A DNA stretch of 64,000 nt from Micropterix aruncella. Taxonomy: Eukaryota > Arthropoda > Insecta > Lepidoptera > Micropterigidae. Positions 23,191 to 35,129 of the stretch are shown piece after piece; positions within the stretch are counted from its first letter, which is position 1; every line of letters starts with the position of its first letter. The DNA lies in assembly GCA_944548615.1 (NCBI GenBank), contig OX155980.1, positions 4,792,969-4,856,968 of the forward strand. The letters are read 5' to 3'. A program made the position numbers and the translations under genes. The notes under the pieces are model-generated. The model saw only the letters and a program-made list of their open reading frames with translations. It searched no databases and had not been told where the DNA came from.

Positions 23191-23719
23191 AACAAACCTA
23201 TTAATTATATTGACTTGTAAATATTGAGTGTAAATAGTGTAAATACTGACATAGGTGCCTGTATAAAGCATGTTTTTAGTGCTTTTTTTAAACTGTTAAT
23301 TTATTATTATACACTCCATTAATTACTTTCCCGGCCCAAGGGATAGTATTGTGAGCGCTATCAAAAATATTTTCAAGATAAGACTGAAATATCCATTTGC
23401 CCCCCCCCCCACCCCGAGACAATTAAGACTATTCCCCGATTAAAGTATGTCTATGACTCTGTGTGTATGTATGTGTCCGTGTTTGTAAGTGTGCATTACT
23501 CCACAATAGCGCCTAAACACTTCATGCGTTTGAGTTTAAATTTGCCCTGCAGGCAGGGGCGGCTCTTGGCCCGTGCGACCCGTGCTACCGCAATTCCCCA
23601 GACCTACTGTCATGGATATTTGAGGTTGTCACTCCCTTTTCGGGAAGTGTAGGAAAATTCCTGATAGACTCCTCTTCTAAAACGAACTACGAATATCGAA
23701 TGAGAAATCCAATTGTGAG
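23191..23719. other. Unassigned DNA with a C-run and a possible hAT end
   Basis: A run of C at 23400-23410. At 23555 CAGGGGCGGCTCTTGGCC looks like a hAT left end, but no partner end or 8-bp duplication was found. Confidence 0.3.
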
Positions 23720-24353
23720 CAACTTTGGTTGTCGACTACAGCGGGCGAGCCCGTCACCTCAGGAAATTTAACGATTAGTCGTTCTATCTCCCTGGAGTAA
23801 GCGTAGAAGACTTGAGGACAAAACAGTCTACCATCTAGCTACGTCACAAGCCCGTAAGAGGCCAACGCCTTAACCGCGAGATAGCTAGGAGTGTTACCCG
23901 GCGGGCCTACACTCACGCCCATTTTTCCAATTGTGACCAGATTACTCCAGTCTCTCGATTGGTTACGAGTTTGAGGCAGCTTGCGCGGTCCTCTCCTTAC
24001 GAAGCGGTGAAACGGTGTTTACCGAATCTATCGCGGAAAACAGCATCCTTTGCCCGGCTGTTCACCCAGGATCGGGTAGCCGATGGTCGTTTCAAGAGCA
24101 GTCGCCGTAAGGTCCGCAACCACCCCCGCTCTATAGGAAACAGTACTGCTTCCAGACTGCCCCGACTGTTAGTCAGAGTGTACAGTCGATTGGCTTACGC
24201 CGCACGGTGCGCAGACCGTCCAGGAGCGCCAGAAGGTTGATTCCCAGGGGAAACTAACCATAAGGCCAGAGTCCTACCCAGGCTCGCACTTCATGCGTGG
24301 AGGCCGTCGGATAGGTGTTGACCCGTGAACTCAGCAAGGGCCCATTAACTCCC
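23720..24353 (+). mobile_element. Family A retroposon copy 2, full length, with 13-14 bp target duplication
   Basis: Best reference copy. It starts AACTTTGGTTGTCGACTACA and ends GGGCCCATTAACTCCC, ~630 bp. TCCAATTGTGAGC lies just before (23708) and again just after (24354), so this is a bona fide insertion unit. No ORF is conserved between copies and no poly(A). An internal GAGTT-CGAGG block (GTTCGAG) in a conserved GGTCGCTTGCGCGG context is weakly like a pol III B box. Duplication length points to retroposition, not a cut-and-paste MITE. Family unidentified. Confidence 0.75.
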
Positions 24354-25914
24354 TCCAATTGTGAGCAGGGGGGGGGGGGGGGGGGGGGTTCCACAATCGG
24401 AGGAAGGGGGGGGGGGGCGACAAAAAGGCTTCTGGCGCGGGTAAAGATTTTGTGTCGAGCCGCCCTTGCATGCAGCCATCATTTGGTCATGGCAAGAGTT
24501 GAAAAGATTGTGGTTGAAATCGGTCCACCAGGGGGCGCGCTAGTCATACTTCAATCCCGAAATATTGGACGTAGACAATTGAAATTCGGTGTCGTTAGGT
24601 CTGTGGTATTTTGGGTTAAATATCTCATACAAACGACACATTTTTAAAACATTTACGCCATATTTAAGAAAATTATTTTAAAAAAAATACCTTTTTAATA
24701 CCACGGAAAATAATAAAATATTTTTGTAAAAAACTGTACCCAGAGTGTAACAACTAGGGACTGTGTAAATAAGTAATAATATTAAAGTCCAACTCATTAA
24801 TCCATGTCGTATTGGAATTATACACATCCAAGTTTTGTATTTATGGATATGTTACTGAGGCTTATCAGAAGTCGCTATTTGAATCAACAGTTGTACTAAA
24901 ATCTAATTGTAAAGTAAAAACCAATCAATAACAGTATCACAGCCAGAAAGTAAGACATCACATGAAAACAGAAAACACTTAGAACACCCCAACGTATTTT
25001 ACCAAAAAAGTCTAATTATTAAATAAAATATTTTGCAATTTCTACACAATAACTTTTTTTAGTCATGTATTTTAGCTTAGCTTGTATAGAATTAAATGTT
25101 ACACTTGTAACAAGCTTTCGTTTGGTATATGTGGCAAAGTGTTACAGCAAACTTTGCTGTGGGTGCAAAATTACCCATTGTCTTTTAGTACAAAAATACT
25201 ACCAAAATCACTATAGGAATACTACTAAAAGATTACAAAAATGCATTCACTGTCGGAGGGGAAGGATTGGCGAGCGGGGGGACGATGATAGGGTTTGGCG
25301 CAGCGAGAGTAGGGGTTGTCGAGGAGAGGCGAGGGAGGGGGGAGAGGGTCGGCGCAGGGAAGCAGTTTGTCTATTTGCCGGGAAAGCTTTGGTGTCACCC
25401 AACCGACTTTTGTTATTGGTCTTAGAGCTCTTCTATCTCATTATCGTCTTTATCGTCAAATCTCATCATAAACTTGAATAATATTGACATTTACGAGTTT
25501 AGTTTGTATGACTGCAGTCCGGTAGATTTATTGTTGGATCCTGCCTATGAATACCCATGTACGTAAAATGTTTAATTTACGAATTAAATTGAATATTTGC
25601 CTGCGAGCGAGCGATTGTTAATAAAGTTAATCGTCAAAATTTACATTTTTCTGCTTAGGTCCTTTGGTATTGGGCATGGCGTGACATGGCATCAGCCTCT
25701 AGTATCCCTAACACCAATCGAGTATAACGCTGCACATCGCGATCGCTAGGTGAGGACACGTGTTGTGTTAAATTGCGTATTGCGGCTTGCGACACACTTT
25801 CTGTAAAATTTTACAACATTGATTATAAAAACGCGAATGTTTATCAGATATAAGTAGCGCGGTGCATATTTGCGAATTTTCTTTATACATTTACATATTA
25901 TGAATAAATTATAA
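24354..25914. other. G-runs and unassigned DNA
   Basis: Runs of 21 G (24368-24388) and 12 G (24406-24417). A purine-rich G-heavy block lies at 25253-25365. The rest is AT-rich. Two open frames (24315 and 25065, plus) run through low-complexity sequence and look fortuitous. Confidence 0.4.
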
Positions 25915-26634
25915 TCTATACTAATAAAGAGGTAAAGTTTGTGATGTTGTAGGAAGTAATCTCTGTATCTACTGAACCGATTTTTAAAATTCTTTTACCA
26001 ATAGAAAGCCACGTTATATGTGAGTGTCATGGGTTATATATTAATCCGAAAAATGAAAAGACTTTTTCGTGGTAGTCGTATTTCCAAAATAAGTCGGAAA
26101 AAACGGTCGAACGAAAACGTTTCTAACTAACGCTGCCTTAACGATGAGAGATATATGATTGTTCTAGAGAAAAGTTGTAGCAAAAGAGTCAGCGACAGCA
26201 TATGTCTAACTTTTATATTTAAGTCACAGAAAGTAGTTTTTCAAAATAAAAAAATCATTTAAATCGTTAGGTCATGTTTATTGGTCATATTATCAACAAT
26301 TATGAATTATTATCAAAATAAGTAAATTTATCGTCGTAAGTGTGTAAAACAAAAGACTTTTCCCTTTTACTGCATATGATTTCACTTTTACTGCATAAAT
26401 GGTTAAAGAGATAAGACACTCACAAATAAGACACTCACAAGAAGATACTCACAAATAACGGTAATATAGTCAAATTGGCATGCAAATACATACATACACA
26501 TGCAGTAAAAATATAACCCTTCTTTTGGCAGTCAAGGAATAAATCTTAGCATTCAGTACTAACCAAACGACACTCATAATTTCATCACAAGTTAAAAGTT
26601 TTACCGTCCAACGAAGTGGGCACGGGTCAGCTAG
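25915..26634 (+). mobile_element. Non-autonomous Helitron, copy 4
   Basis: A then TCTATACTAATAAAGAGG at the left (an 8-bp internal deletion in the usual start). The 3' end carries the CCAACGAAGTGGGC hairpin (one arm base changed) and GGTCAGCTAG then T. Confidence 0.78.
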
Positions 26635-26639
26635 TTAAT

Positions 26640-27380
26640 TAATAATTCCCCATTACTGTTCAACGTGTACTCTGAGGCGAGGCCCTGGAGATTCTTGATG
26701 TGGGGGTGAAATTGAACGGAAAACGCATCAATAATTTTCGCTACGCAGATGACGGTTCTTTTTGCCTCTACTCTGGAAGACCTACAAAGGTTGATTGACA
26801 AAGTTAATAAGTGCAGTGAAAAAGCTGGCTCGTCAATCAATATTTCAGAGACTAAAGTCATGGTTATTACCAGGGATCCTGATTTACAACCTACCATATC
26901 AGTGGCAGGTAAAGTTCTTAAGAGCGTCCGGCAGTACAAATATCTCGGTGCATGGGTGAATGAAATATGGCACTCTGATAAAGAATGCATTGCTACATCT
27001 GGCCAGTGGTTATGTACGGCAGCGTAGCGTGGACCACAAAAGAATATACCAGACGGCGGCTAGAAGCTTTGAGATGTGGTGCTTTGAGCGAATGCTCCGT
27101 ATAAGCTGGACCCATAAAGTTAGCAACGTAAAAGTTCTGCAGCGTGCTGGTACGACCCGTGCACACCGTCAATAAGCGCAAGATTGAATATCTGGGGCAC
27201 GTGCTGCGGCATGACAGATATCAGCTGCTTCAACTGATATTTATGGGCAAAAATGAGGGTAAACGACGCGTGGAAGGAGGAAAAAGTCGTGGTTGTGCAA
27301 TGTTAGAGAGTGGACCGGAATCACCAGTGTGGAACAGCTTTTCCGGATGGTATGATATTTTAGTTGAAAAGCCATCCTAA
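26640..27380 (+). pseudogene. RTE-clade LINE reverse transcriptase remnant
   Basis: Fragment begins EALEILDVGVKLNGKRI and reaches RYADD (catalytic box, about 26735-26752). After a frameshift it continues LEDLQRLIDKVNKCSEKAG and VRQYKYLGAWVNE. A deletion then joins to FEMWCFERMLRISWTHKVS and KRKIEYLGHVLRHDRYQLL. This order is typical of RTE-like LINEs, but about 80-100 residues between WVNE and the FEMWCF block are missing and there are several frame changes. It follows the Helitron directly. Confidence 0.8.
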
Positions 27381-28048
27381 CTAGGCCTCGCCTGTACTAA
27401 GGTAGGCTTAATGTAAAAGAATATAGAGTGGTTTACGTAACTTGCTGTATTTTTATTTATATACATAGAATGTAATAAATAAAAATAATATGTTAAATTT
27501 AAGACGATAGATATGTACCTAAGCAAATAATAGTGCTCAATAATATGAAATTTCAGTATATACATAGATATACATATACACACATAAATACATATCAAAT
27601 TACATACATAAATGCATATCAAAATTATACAGAAAATTACTTATTCAAGATATATATTCATTGAGTTTGTTATTTACCTTCTGACTGTATTTGTTACCCA
27701 ACTAAACTTCTGATACAGTAAGTGGAAGATTAATAACTACACTATGAAGTAATTTACAGAAATGGGAACAATAAGATTATATAAATCCCTGTTTTTTTGC
27801 AAGCTCCCAAAATTAACTAAGGGCCTAAGAATGTTGAAAGGGCAGATGCCGAATTTTGAATGATGCCCGAATATCAGAATTATGTATTGAGCGTAATTTT
27901 TCGACTGATTTATATACAACTTCTATACATCATTGAACAAACATTTGATTTTTTTATTATCGACTTCTATTACAGCAGTACCAATTATTTAAGATGAAGT
28001 GTATTTATAATATTGTCTCAGAAATAAACCTAGTTTTTGATAGAATTA
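27381..28048. other. AT-rich DNA, nothing assigned
   Basis: Includes a (ATACAT)-like stretch at about 27555-27620. No supported coding sequence. Confidence 0.35.
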
Positions 28049-28589
28049 TGGGCGGAGCCCCGTTTCTCAAAAGTGACAAGTAACAGAGTAATAAGTTCAT
28101 ACGTGCATGATATAGTTACAAATCACTGGAATAGGTGTTTCACGAAAGTTTATTACGCTTGTGGAAGAAAGTCACTACTCACAAAATATATTCACAAGTG
28201 GAAATGCATGACGTTAAAAATTTGTAAACATAGAAAAAATAAAATTGACTGAAGAGGCGTGACAGGAAAATATTACAAATGAGTGGAGCGAGAAATGGAT
28301 GTCAAATGGAAATTAGATAGAAGTGAGCTGTCAATGAAGAATTATGACGATATATCATCTTTCGTGTTTTTCGATAGTGTTTTGAAATCTTCGTGAAATA
28401 ATAAAAAAGTGCCTACACATTAAGTCAAATGAATGGTATCCCATGTCTCAAAGAAGTTATTCCATTTTAATTGATGTCATCCGAAATCTCTCACACTAAA
28501 CTCATAAAATCTAACAAAATTTCTCGACGTTTCGGGTAACGGGTGGCTGTTTTAGTTATTAACAATACGAGAAAGAGTGCCACGTTGTT

Positions 28590-28795
28590 AGATACGCATA
28601 CAATGTATAATATTTGCTATAATTTAAAATTTCATTTTATATTTTATTGTATCTCATTGTACTTTAACTTTCGCTTACCCTTCTTTTCACATTAGCATGT
28701 TGGTTGACTGGAAGATATTATTATGTAGCAATAGGTCCGCCATTGTACCTTCTTTTAATTGTGCAATTAAGAGTTTTTCATTCATTCATTCCTTC
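28590..28795 (+). mobile_element. 3' UTR fragment of a CR1/Jockey-like LINE
   Basis: Shares with 49770-49925 the order CTTTTCACA, GAAGATATT, GTAGCAATA, GTCCGCCATTGTACCTT, TTGTGCAAT and a (TTCA)n tail. In the 49-kb copy this follows a LINE C-terminus, which identifies it. Confidence 0.6.
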
Positions 28796-28991
28796 ACGTT
28801 GTAGGTATGGACGAACAATATAACATAGAGCGAAATTATTCAAATTCATCCACTTTTGGGGCTGGGTAAAAATAATGTTGACTTATAACTCGTGAAATTA
28901 ATTCTGTCAAAATGTCATTGAAGCATTAGTGAAAATTTAGTGGTGGAAAAAAGACTCGTAATATCAAATGTTCACGTATCAGTGATAATAC

Positions 28992-29640
28992 GGGCCCATG
29001 ATGGGTTGGCCACGAAGACCCTGTTCAGGGTCGGTCATACTCACGGGTCAACACCCATCCGACGGCCTCCATGCACGGGGTGCGAACCTGGGTAGGACTC
29101 TGGCCCTGGTCAGTTTCCCCTGGGAATCAAACCTCTGGCGCTCCTGGACAGTCTGCGCACCGTGCGGCGCAAGCCAATCGAATGTGCTCTCCGACTAACA
29201 GTCGGGGGAGTCTGGAAGCTGTATTGTTTCCTATAGATCGGGGGTGGTTGCGTACCTTACGGCGACTGCTCTTGAAATGACCATCGGCCATCCGATCCCG
29301 GTTCAGAGTCGGGCAAAGGACGCCATGGTCCGCGATAGATTAGGTATTCACCGTTTCACCGCTTCGCAAGGGAGAGGACCGCGCAAGCGACCTCGAACTC
29401 GGAACCGATCGAGAGACCAGAGAAATATGGTCACAATTGGTAGTAAGGGCGCGAGTGTCGCCCGCCAGGTAGCATTCCTAGCTATCTCGCGGTAAGGCGT
29501 TGGTCTCTTACGGGTTGTGGCGTAGCTAGACGTTGGATTGTTTTGTCCAAAGTCTTCTACGCTCACTGCAGGTCGATAGAACGACTAATCGTTAAAACGT
29601 CCTGTGGTGACGGGCTCGCCCGTTGTAGTCGACAACTCAA
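28992..29640 (-). mobile_element. Family A retroposon copy 3
   Basis: Reverse copy from GGGCCCATGATGGGTTGGCC to GTTGTAGTCGACAACTCAA. Nearly full length; the last ~10 bp of the family (GGGAGCTAAT side) are missing. No clear target duplication. Confidence 0.7.
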
Positions 29641-29880
29641 TATGGTAAATGAGTGACTTGTAACTTTCGAGAAACGAGGCCCAAGTGGTTGAATGTGGCA
29701 ATAGAGTAATAAATTAAAGTAATCTGGAATTTGACCTAACTTAGGCTTAGAAATTTAAGTGGTCGAAGTCAAGTAAAGAAATCTGAAACATCCGAGATGA
29801 GAAAGTGATCTTAAATTGACGATTCAGTTTCAATTAAATTTTTATGGTTTTATCAACTGTAGCGTTTTCTTTTATTCCAG

Positions 29881-30020
29881 GTTCTATGCTGAGGAATCAC
29901 CAGACCTTAGGAACAACAGGAGGCATCGTGCTCTCTCCTCTGCCATGTCCAGATAGGAAGCCGTATGCCAATTCTTCGACGTTGCCATTCTATGACAACT
30001 CCAACAAATACTCCATATAG
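29881..30020 (+). CDS. Candidate terminal coding exon of a host gene
   Basis: A pyrimidine-rich acceptor GCGTTTTCTTTTATTCCAG ends at 29880. From it, one frame stays open for about 45 codons: SMLRNHQTLGTTGGIVLSPL, PCPDRKPYANSSTLPFYDNS, NKYSI, stop TAG at 30018. AATAAA follows at about 30034. A proline/serine-rich, tyrosine-containing C-terminus like this is common in cytoplasmic tails, but I do not recognise the protein. No other exon of the gene was found in the window. An alternative frame from the same acceptor stops after about 24 codons. Chance is not excluded for so short an exon. Confidence 0.35.
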
Positions 30021-31080
30021 ATGTAATTGATAAAATAAACTACGACGCTTTTCTGCGTAATCCTATAAACTGATTTATAATATATTGTACGAAGCGACAT
30101 TTTGTATGTTGTATTTAGTATGGATGGGCCTCTTTTTAAAGTGACGAAATTTCACAATCTAGTAGCATATCTCATATAAAACACTTTTTTAACCAAGGCT
30201 CAACTAATCATTGCCGTACCTACCAATTACGTGTATGTAAGCGAGTTGCGATATTTCTGAAACTATTGAACCATATTATAATATTATTACATCAAGAAAA
30301 AATATATAGATTAATTATACACGATGTTCAGCATCATACATTTTTTATACGCGTTCTTTTTAAATCAAACAGGACAGGAAAATAAACAAAAAACGATATT
30401 ATGAGACATTTTCCTATGTAAGATCATTCAATATGAACAAATTAAATTGAAAGCTATTTACATTTCTTTTGACTTAAGCTTTGGTTATCGGGAAAAAACC
30501 TTTTCAGTTCAAATTTAGGATATTCAATTTTTTTCTCAGTAACGCAGTCTTCCATGATAAATGGTACACACTAATGTTATTTGAAATATTTTGAATAGTA
30601 CGTGTATTGTATCAAAGAACTTATCACCATTCCCTATTATTGTTAACCTTTACAATAATTCATAAATAGTCATATTATTATCTCTGTGGCTCACTATAGC
30701 AAGTCGCAAATTCATAATTTTACAGGAGAATAACAATCATTTTTTTTCGAGGCTAAATTATGCTTAAATCTTAGAAATGAAAGTCATTATATTTATATAT
30801 TAAATTAGTATGTTTCCGCATAATAAACAAAACCATAATTTAATTAGATTATAAAATGTAAGGGCAGAATATTGTATGTTGGACTTAACACTATATGCCC
30901 TCTGAACAGTGATAGGGTAACAGTTACTACAAAATGATGAAACTCGTTCCAATTCAATATTGGACTGGCTAGAGTATGGACCCTAAATCTGTGAGTTCTA
31001 ATATTAAAATATTTCATTTTTGCCAAAAACGTGACTTGCGATAGTAAGCATCTGAGCCGCAGATATTATAATATCATTTT
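30021..31080. other. AT-rich DNA, possibly 3' UTR then intergenic
   Basis: Follows the candidate exon. No repeat or gene recognised. Confidence 0.3.
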
Positions 31081-31564
31081 ATACTTGTCCATTGCTGCGG
31101 GTCTTGTCCGCCATCCCAGGATGTTATAACGCCCTTGGCGTCTTGTAACTGTAGTATGCATCGGTGGACAAAGATAATCTACCGTCCAGTTTCTCCATGG
31201 CCCAGCAGAATCTAACTCCAGACCGCAAGGCTCTGGGATGGCAATGCAGTGGGCCCCTCACATTCCGCATTCTGCCAGATTTGGACGGCTTACGCGATCT
31301 TCTACCTGTTGTAAAAGCGTAGTTTTCATGGACCCGTGGTGACATCTCTCTCGGGATCTAAGGATAAGTGAAAACAGGTCAACATTTGTTCCGCTTCTTA
31401 GGAAACATACGTTTACAGACCTCTACAGCAATTCGCTGGTTGCAAAGTCTCTGCACAACTGCACAGGGTCGCTCGAGGTCTTCCTCTTCGAGGAAGCTTT
31501 TGAATAGGAGTCAAGCCACGACAGGATGGCCGACCTACAACACAAACTAATCGTAATCCCAGTT
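31081..31564 (-). other. GC-richer block with broken minus-strand frames
   Basis: Two open stretches on the minus strand: about 31527-31380 reads LEEEDLERPCAVVQRLCNQR and 31345-31124 is 73 codons. Composition differs from both flanks, suggesting a decayed coding or mobile fragment. I do not recognise the family. Confidence 0.25.
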
Positions 31565-32340
31565 CGACCCCAAATCTTCTAATGGCAATTTATATTGAAC
31601 ATGAACTAATGACAAATTTAAATTTTCAAGGCTAATGTTAGAAAACTATTTTTATGACTCGCTGGTCCAATATTTCTATTAATTTCAGTAAAGATGAAAC
31701 ATGTCCTTCTATGATTTTGATACGTTATGGTCTTTTTTTAAATTTTACATGATTGGATTAATCCTACATTGTTAGGTTAAGATGTGTTCATACCCATGAA
31801 ATTAATTGTAAGAGACGTAGATTTAAAAAAAAATACTTTTGGAGATTGCGTAATTCCACGGCATTATGAACTCAACATCGCTGTGGTTCATCATTGTACT
31901 TTTACTAACTGCAAAGAGGAAACGATGGCACTTGTGTCGAAATGTATGTTTTTTTGATTGCACTTCTTTCCATGTTAAACAAGATTACTGCAAAAAGAGT
32001 TCGATTTTGCTTACTGCAAAAAACTTGTAACGATCAAATCGTAATGTTTTTGCAGAAATCATGTCAGCCCTGTCATGACACATTAAAATGGATATTGATG
32101 AATAATAATAAGTAAAATTATATACTTCTTTTATTTCTACAGAGCTCTGATCGAAAAACCTATTGCTAAAAGGTCACATATGTTTCATTTATTTAATTTT
32201 TCTGTTTAATTTTTATTTCGAAAATATGACGTTATTAAACGTCATATTTTCGAAATCAAAAATTGGTGACTTCTTCTTATTTATCAACATGATTATATTT
32301 CGAGATAGTCCAATAAAACACCAATGTAATATCTGCTGGA
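31565..32340. other. AT-rich DNA with a short palindrome
   Basis: TTTCGAAAATATGACG and CGTCATATTTTCGAAA at 32216-32255 form a near-perfect hairpin. Nothing else recognised. Confidence 0.4.
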
Positions 32341-32462
32341 ACGAGGCATGTCCAAAAAGTAAGAGTACTCCACTTTAGAACAAAATGAAATGTATAAAAC
32401 ACAAAATCAAAAATGAAATGTATAAAAAAACTGATATGTGTACATCTAAAACTATCGCCTAA

Positions 32463-32571
32463 TTAGTCGCCTTCCTTTACAATTATATACTTTGTGAGGC
32501 GAAGGATAAACTTCGTCAAAAAGTCTCCCGTCAACTCTTTGGTCCATTGTTTGATGGCACTCTGGACCTTT
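32463..32571 (-). pseudogene. Mariner transposase C-terminal fragment
   Basis: Reads KVQSAIKQWTKELTGDFLTK then FILRLTKYIIVKEGD and stop. The pattern W-x5-8-DF-x3-F-x2-RL-x(K/R)-x5-GD fits the last helices of mariner transposases. The catalytic DDD domain is absent. Confidence 0.55.
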
Positions 32572-32576
32572 GGTTC

Positions 32577-33388
32577 ATTTCACAGAGATTAAAAGATCAA
32601 AACTGTTTTATTATAAATAACATAAAACCGAATTTACCGCGTTAAGTTTGTAACACCTGACGTTTCGGCGATGTTGCTACCGCCGTTGTTCAGGCTGAAA
32701 TTCTGTTACTTCACAGCCGTTATTCTGCGGGTAGGCTACAAACTGATGCTGTTATTGCGCAGATTCTAACGGTGGTGGGGCGGCTGGTTCGGCGCGCGCG
32801 GATATTGAAACCGCCGTGCAGACAACACTCATCGTATCTTGTGTTACGTCTTTGCGCTCGGCGATGGGCATTGAACATGGAACATTTCAAGAAGAGGATT
32901 TCACGTAGAAGAATTTGAAACTGTCGTATCTATTGAAGTTGTATAGCACAATAAGATTTTGAAACTGCGCCCATTTGTTAGTTCCGCTATTCAATATGTG
33001 TCTGCAGATAGCTGCTTCAGGTTTTGATATTATGTTTTATCAGTCGAGCTATCGACCGTTTCGTTTGTCCAACGAAGGCTAAACCACGAAATAATTTCTT
33101 TCTTTTTTTATCGAAAACTAAACGGCTCTTCCGCCTTGGTCATCATCTCATCGGTCACAAGTGACGGGCGCCTACTCATCATGAACATCTGGTCTGATGG
33201 CTTCAAACTTACAACATCACTTGAACCCACCCTCATGACATTATCCCTATAAACAGTTTCACCTAAACACATCCTCATGACATTATATTCATAAACAGTT
33301 TTTGTTTCGTTAAAGATCATGAAGAAATGCTTCGCGATATGAAATCGTATAGCGCCATCAACTGCGCAGCTTGCGGAATCAAGACACC
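32577..33388. other. Unidentified insertion in the mariner
   Basis: Higher GC than flanks from 32640 to 32870 (CGCGCGCGGATATTGAAACC). A minus-strand frame at 33320-33108 is 70 codons and includes a ~40-bp tandem duplication (CTCATGACATTAT at 33233 and 33281). No family recognised. Confidence 0.3.
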
Positions 33389-33660
33389 GCCCGGTGGCAT
33401 AGTGGTTAGGTCGCCTGAGCTTACATCGTAAGTTTCCTGGTTCAATTCTCGGCTGGGCTACAACTTCCGTTAGGATAAAATTAACGAAATTGCATTTTCA
33501 ACTCTGTCAATCGAAAGCAATAACAAGACACACTTACACACATGTTACATGCACTTACATATAAATATAATTACCTAATAGTAGGGTTGGTTGTAAGGGA
33601 TTGTCGTATGATAATAAATGCGCCAATTGTAAAATTTACCAATAAAGAGTAGAAACTAAC
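33389..33660 (+). mobile_element. tRNA-derived SINE
   Basis: The first 70 nt fold like a tRNA: acceptor arms GCCCGGT / GCTGGGC pair over 7 bp. The A box TGGCATAGTGG (33395-33405) matches the pol III consensus exactly, and the B box GGTTCAATTCT (33439-33449) nearly so. The anticodon arm is altered (CTTAC-ATC-GTAAG), so it is not a working tRNA. An unrelated AT-rich body follows. The right end is uncertain. Confidence 0.72.
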
Positions 33661-33801
33661 AAACGAGCACTCATTTCAACACGGCATTATCACAAAAGTT
33701 AATAAAGACATTAATCTTGAACACTGTGTAGCTATTTTTGTTGGATAAAATCCCATTGAGCACCAGAGGCTCAATACTCTTACTTTCTGGACATGCCGAG
33801 T

Positions 33802-35127
<1,326 letters not shown>

Positions 35128-35129
35128 AA

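Larger units (their letters stand above)
28049..29682. mobile_element. Candidate MITE-like unit with inverted ends and nested insertions
   Basis: GCCCCGTTTCTCAAAAGTGA at about 28056 is matched in reverse by CTTTCGAGAAACGAGGC at about 29663-29679. Such ends are common in insect MITEs. The interior holds a LINE 3' fragment (28590-28795) and family A copy 3. No target duplication was read, so the unit is tentative. Confidence 0.35.
32341..33801 (-). mobile_element. Mariner-like remnant, interrupted
   Basis: Ends GGCATGTCCAAAAAGTAAGA (left) and TCTTACTTTCTGGACATGCC (right, about 33778-33797) are near-perfect inverted repeats of mariner form. The C-terminus of a mariner transposase lies at 32463-32571 on the minus strand. 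The rest of the transposase is replaced by about 1.0 kb of other DNA, including a SINE. Confidence 0.6.

Noticed and set aside
22948..23271. 107-codon minus-strand frame through the 120-bp tandem repeat
   Set aside because: Stays open because the unit length is a multiple of three; peptide is repetitive and unlike known proteins.
33389..33458. Functional tRNA gene
   Set aside because: The anticodon loop is only three bases between paired arms and a SINE body follows, so it is a tRNA-derived SINE.
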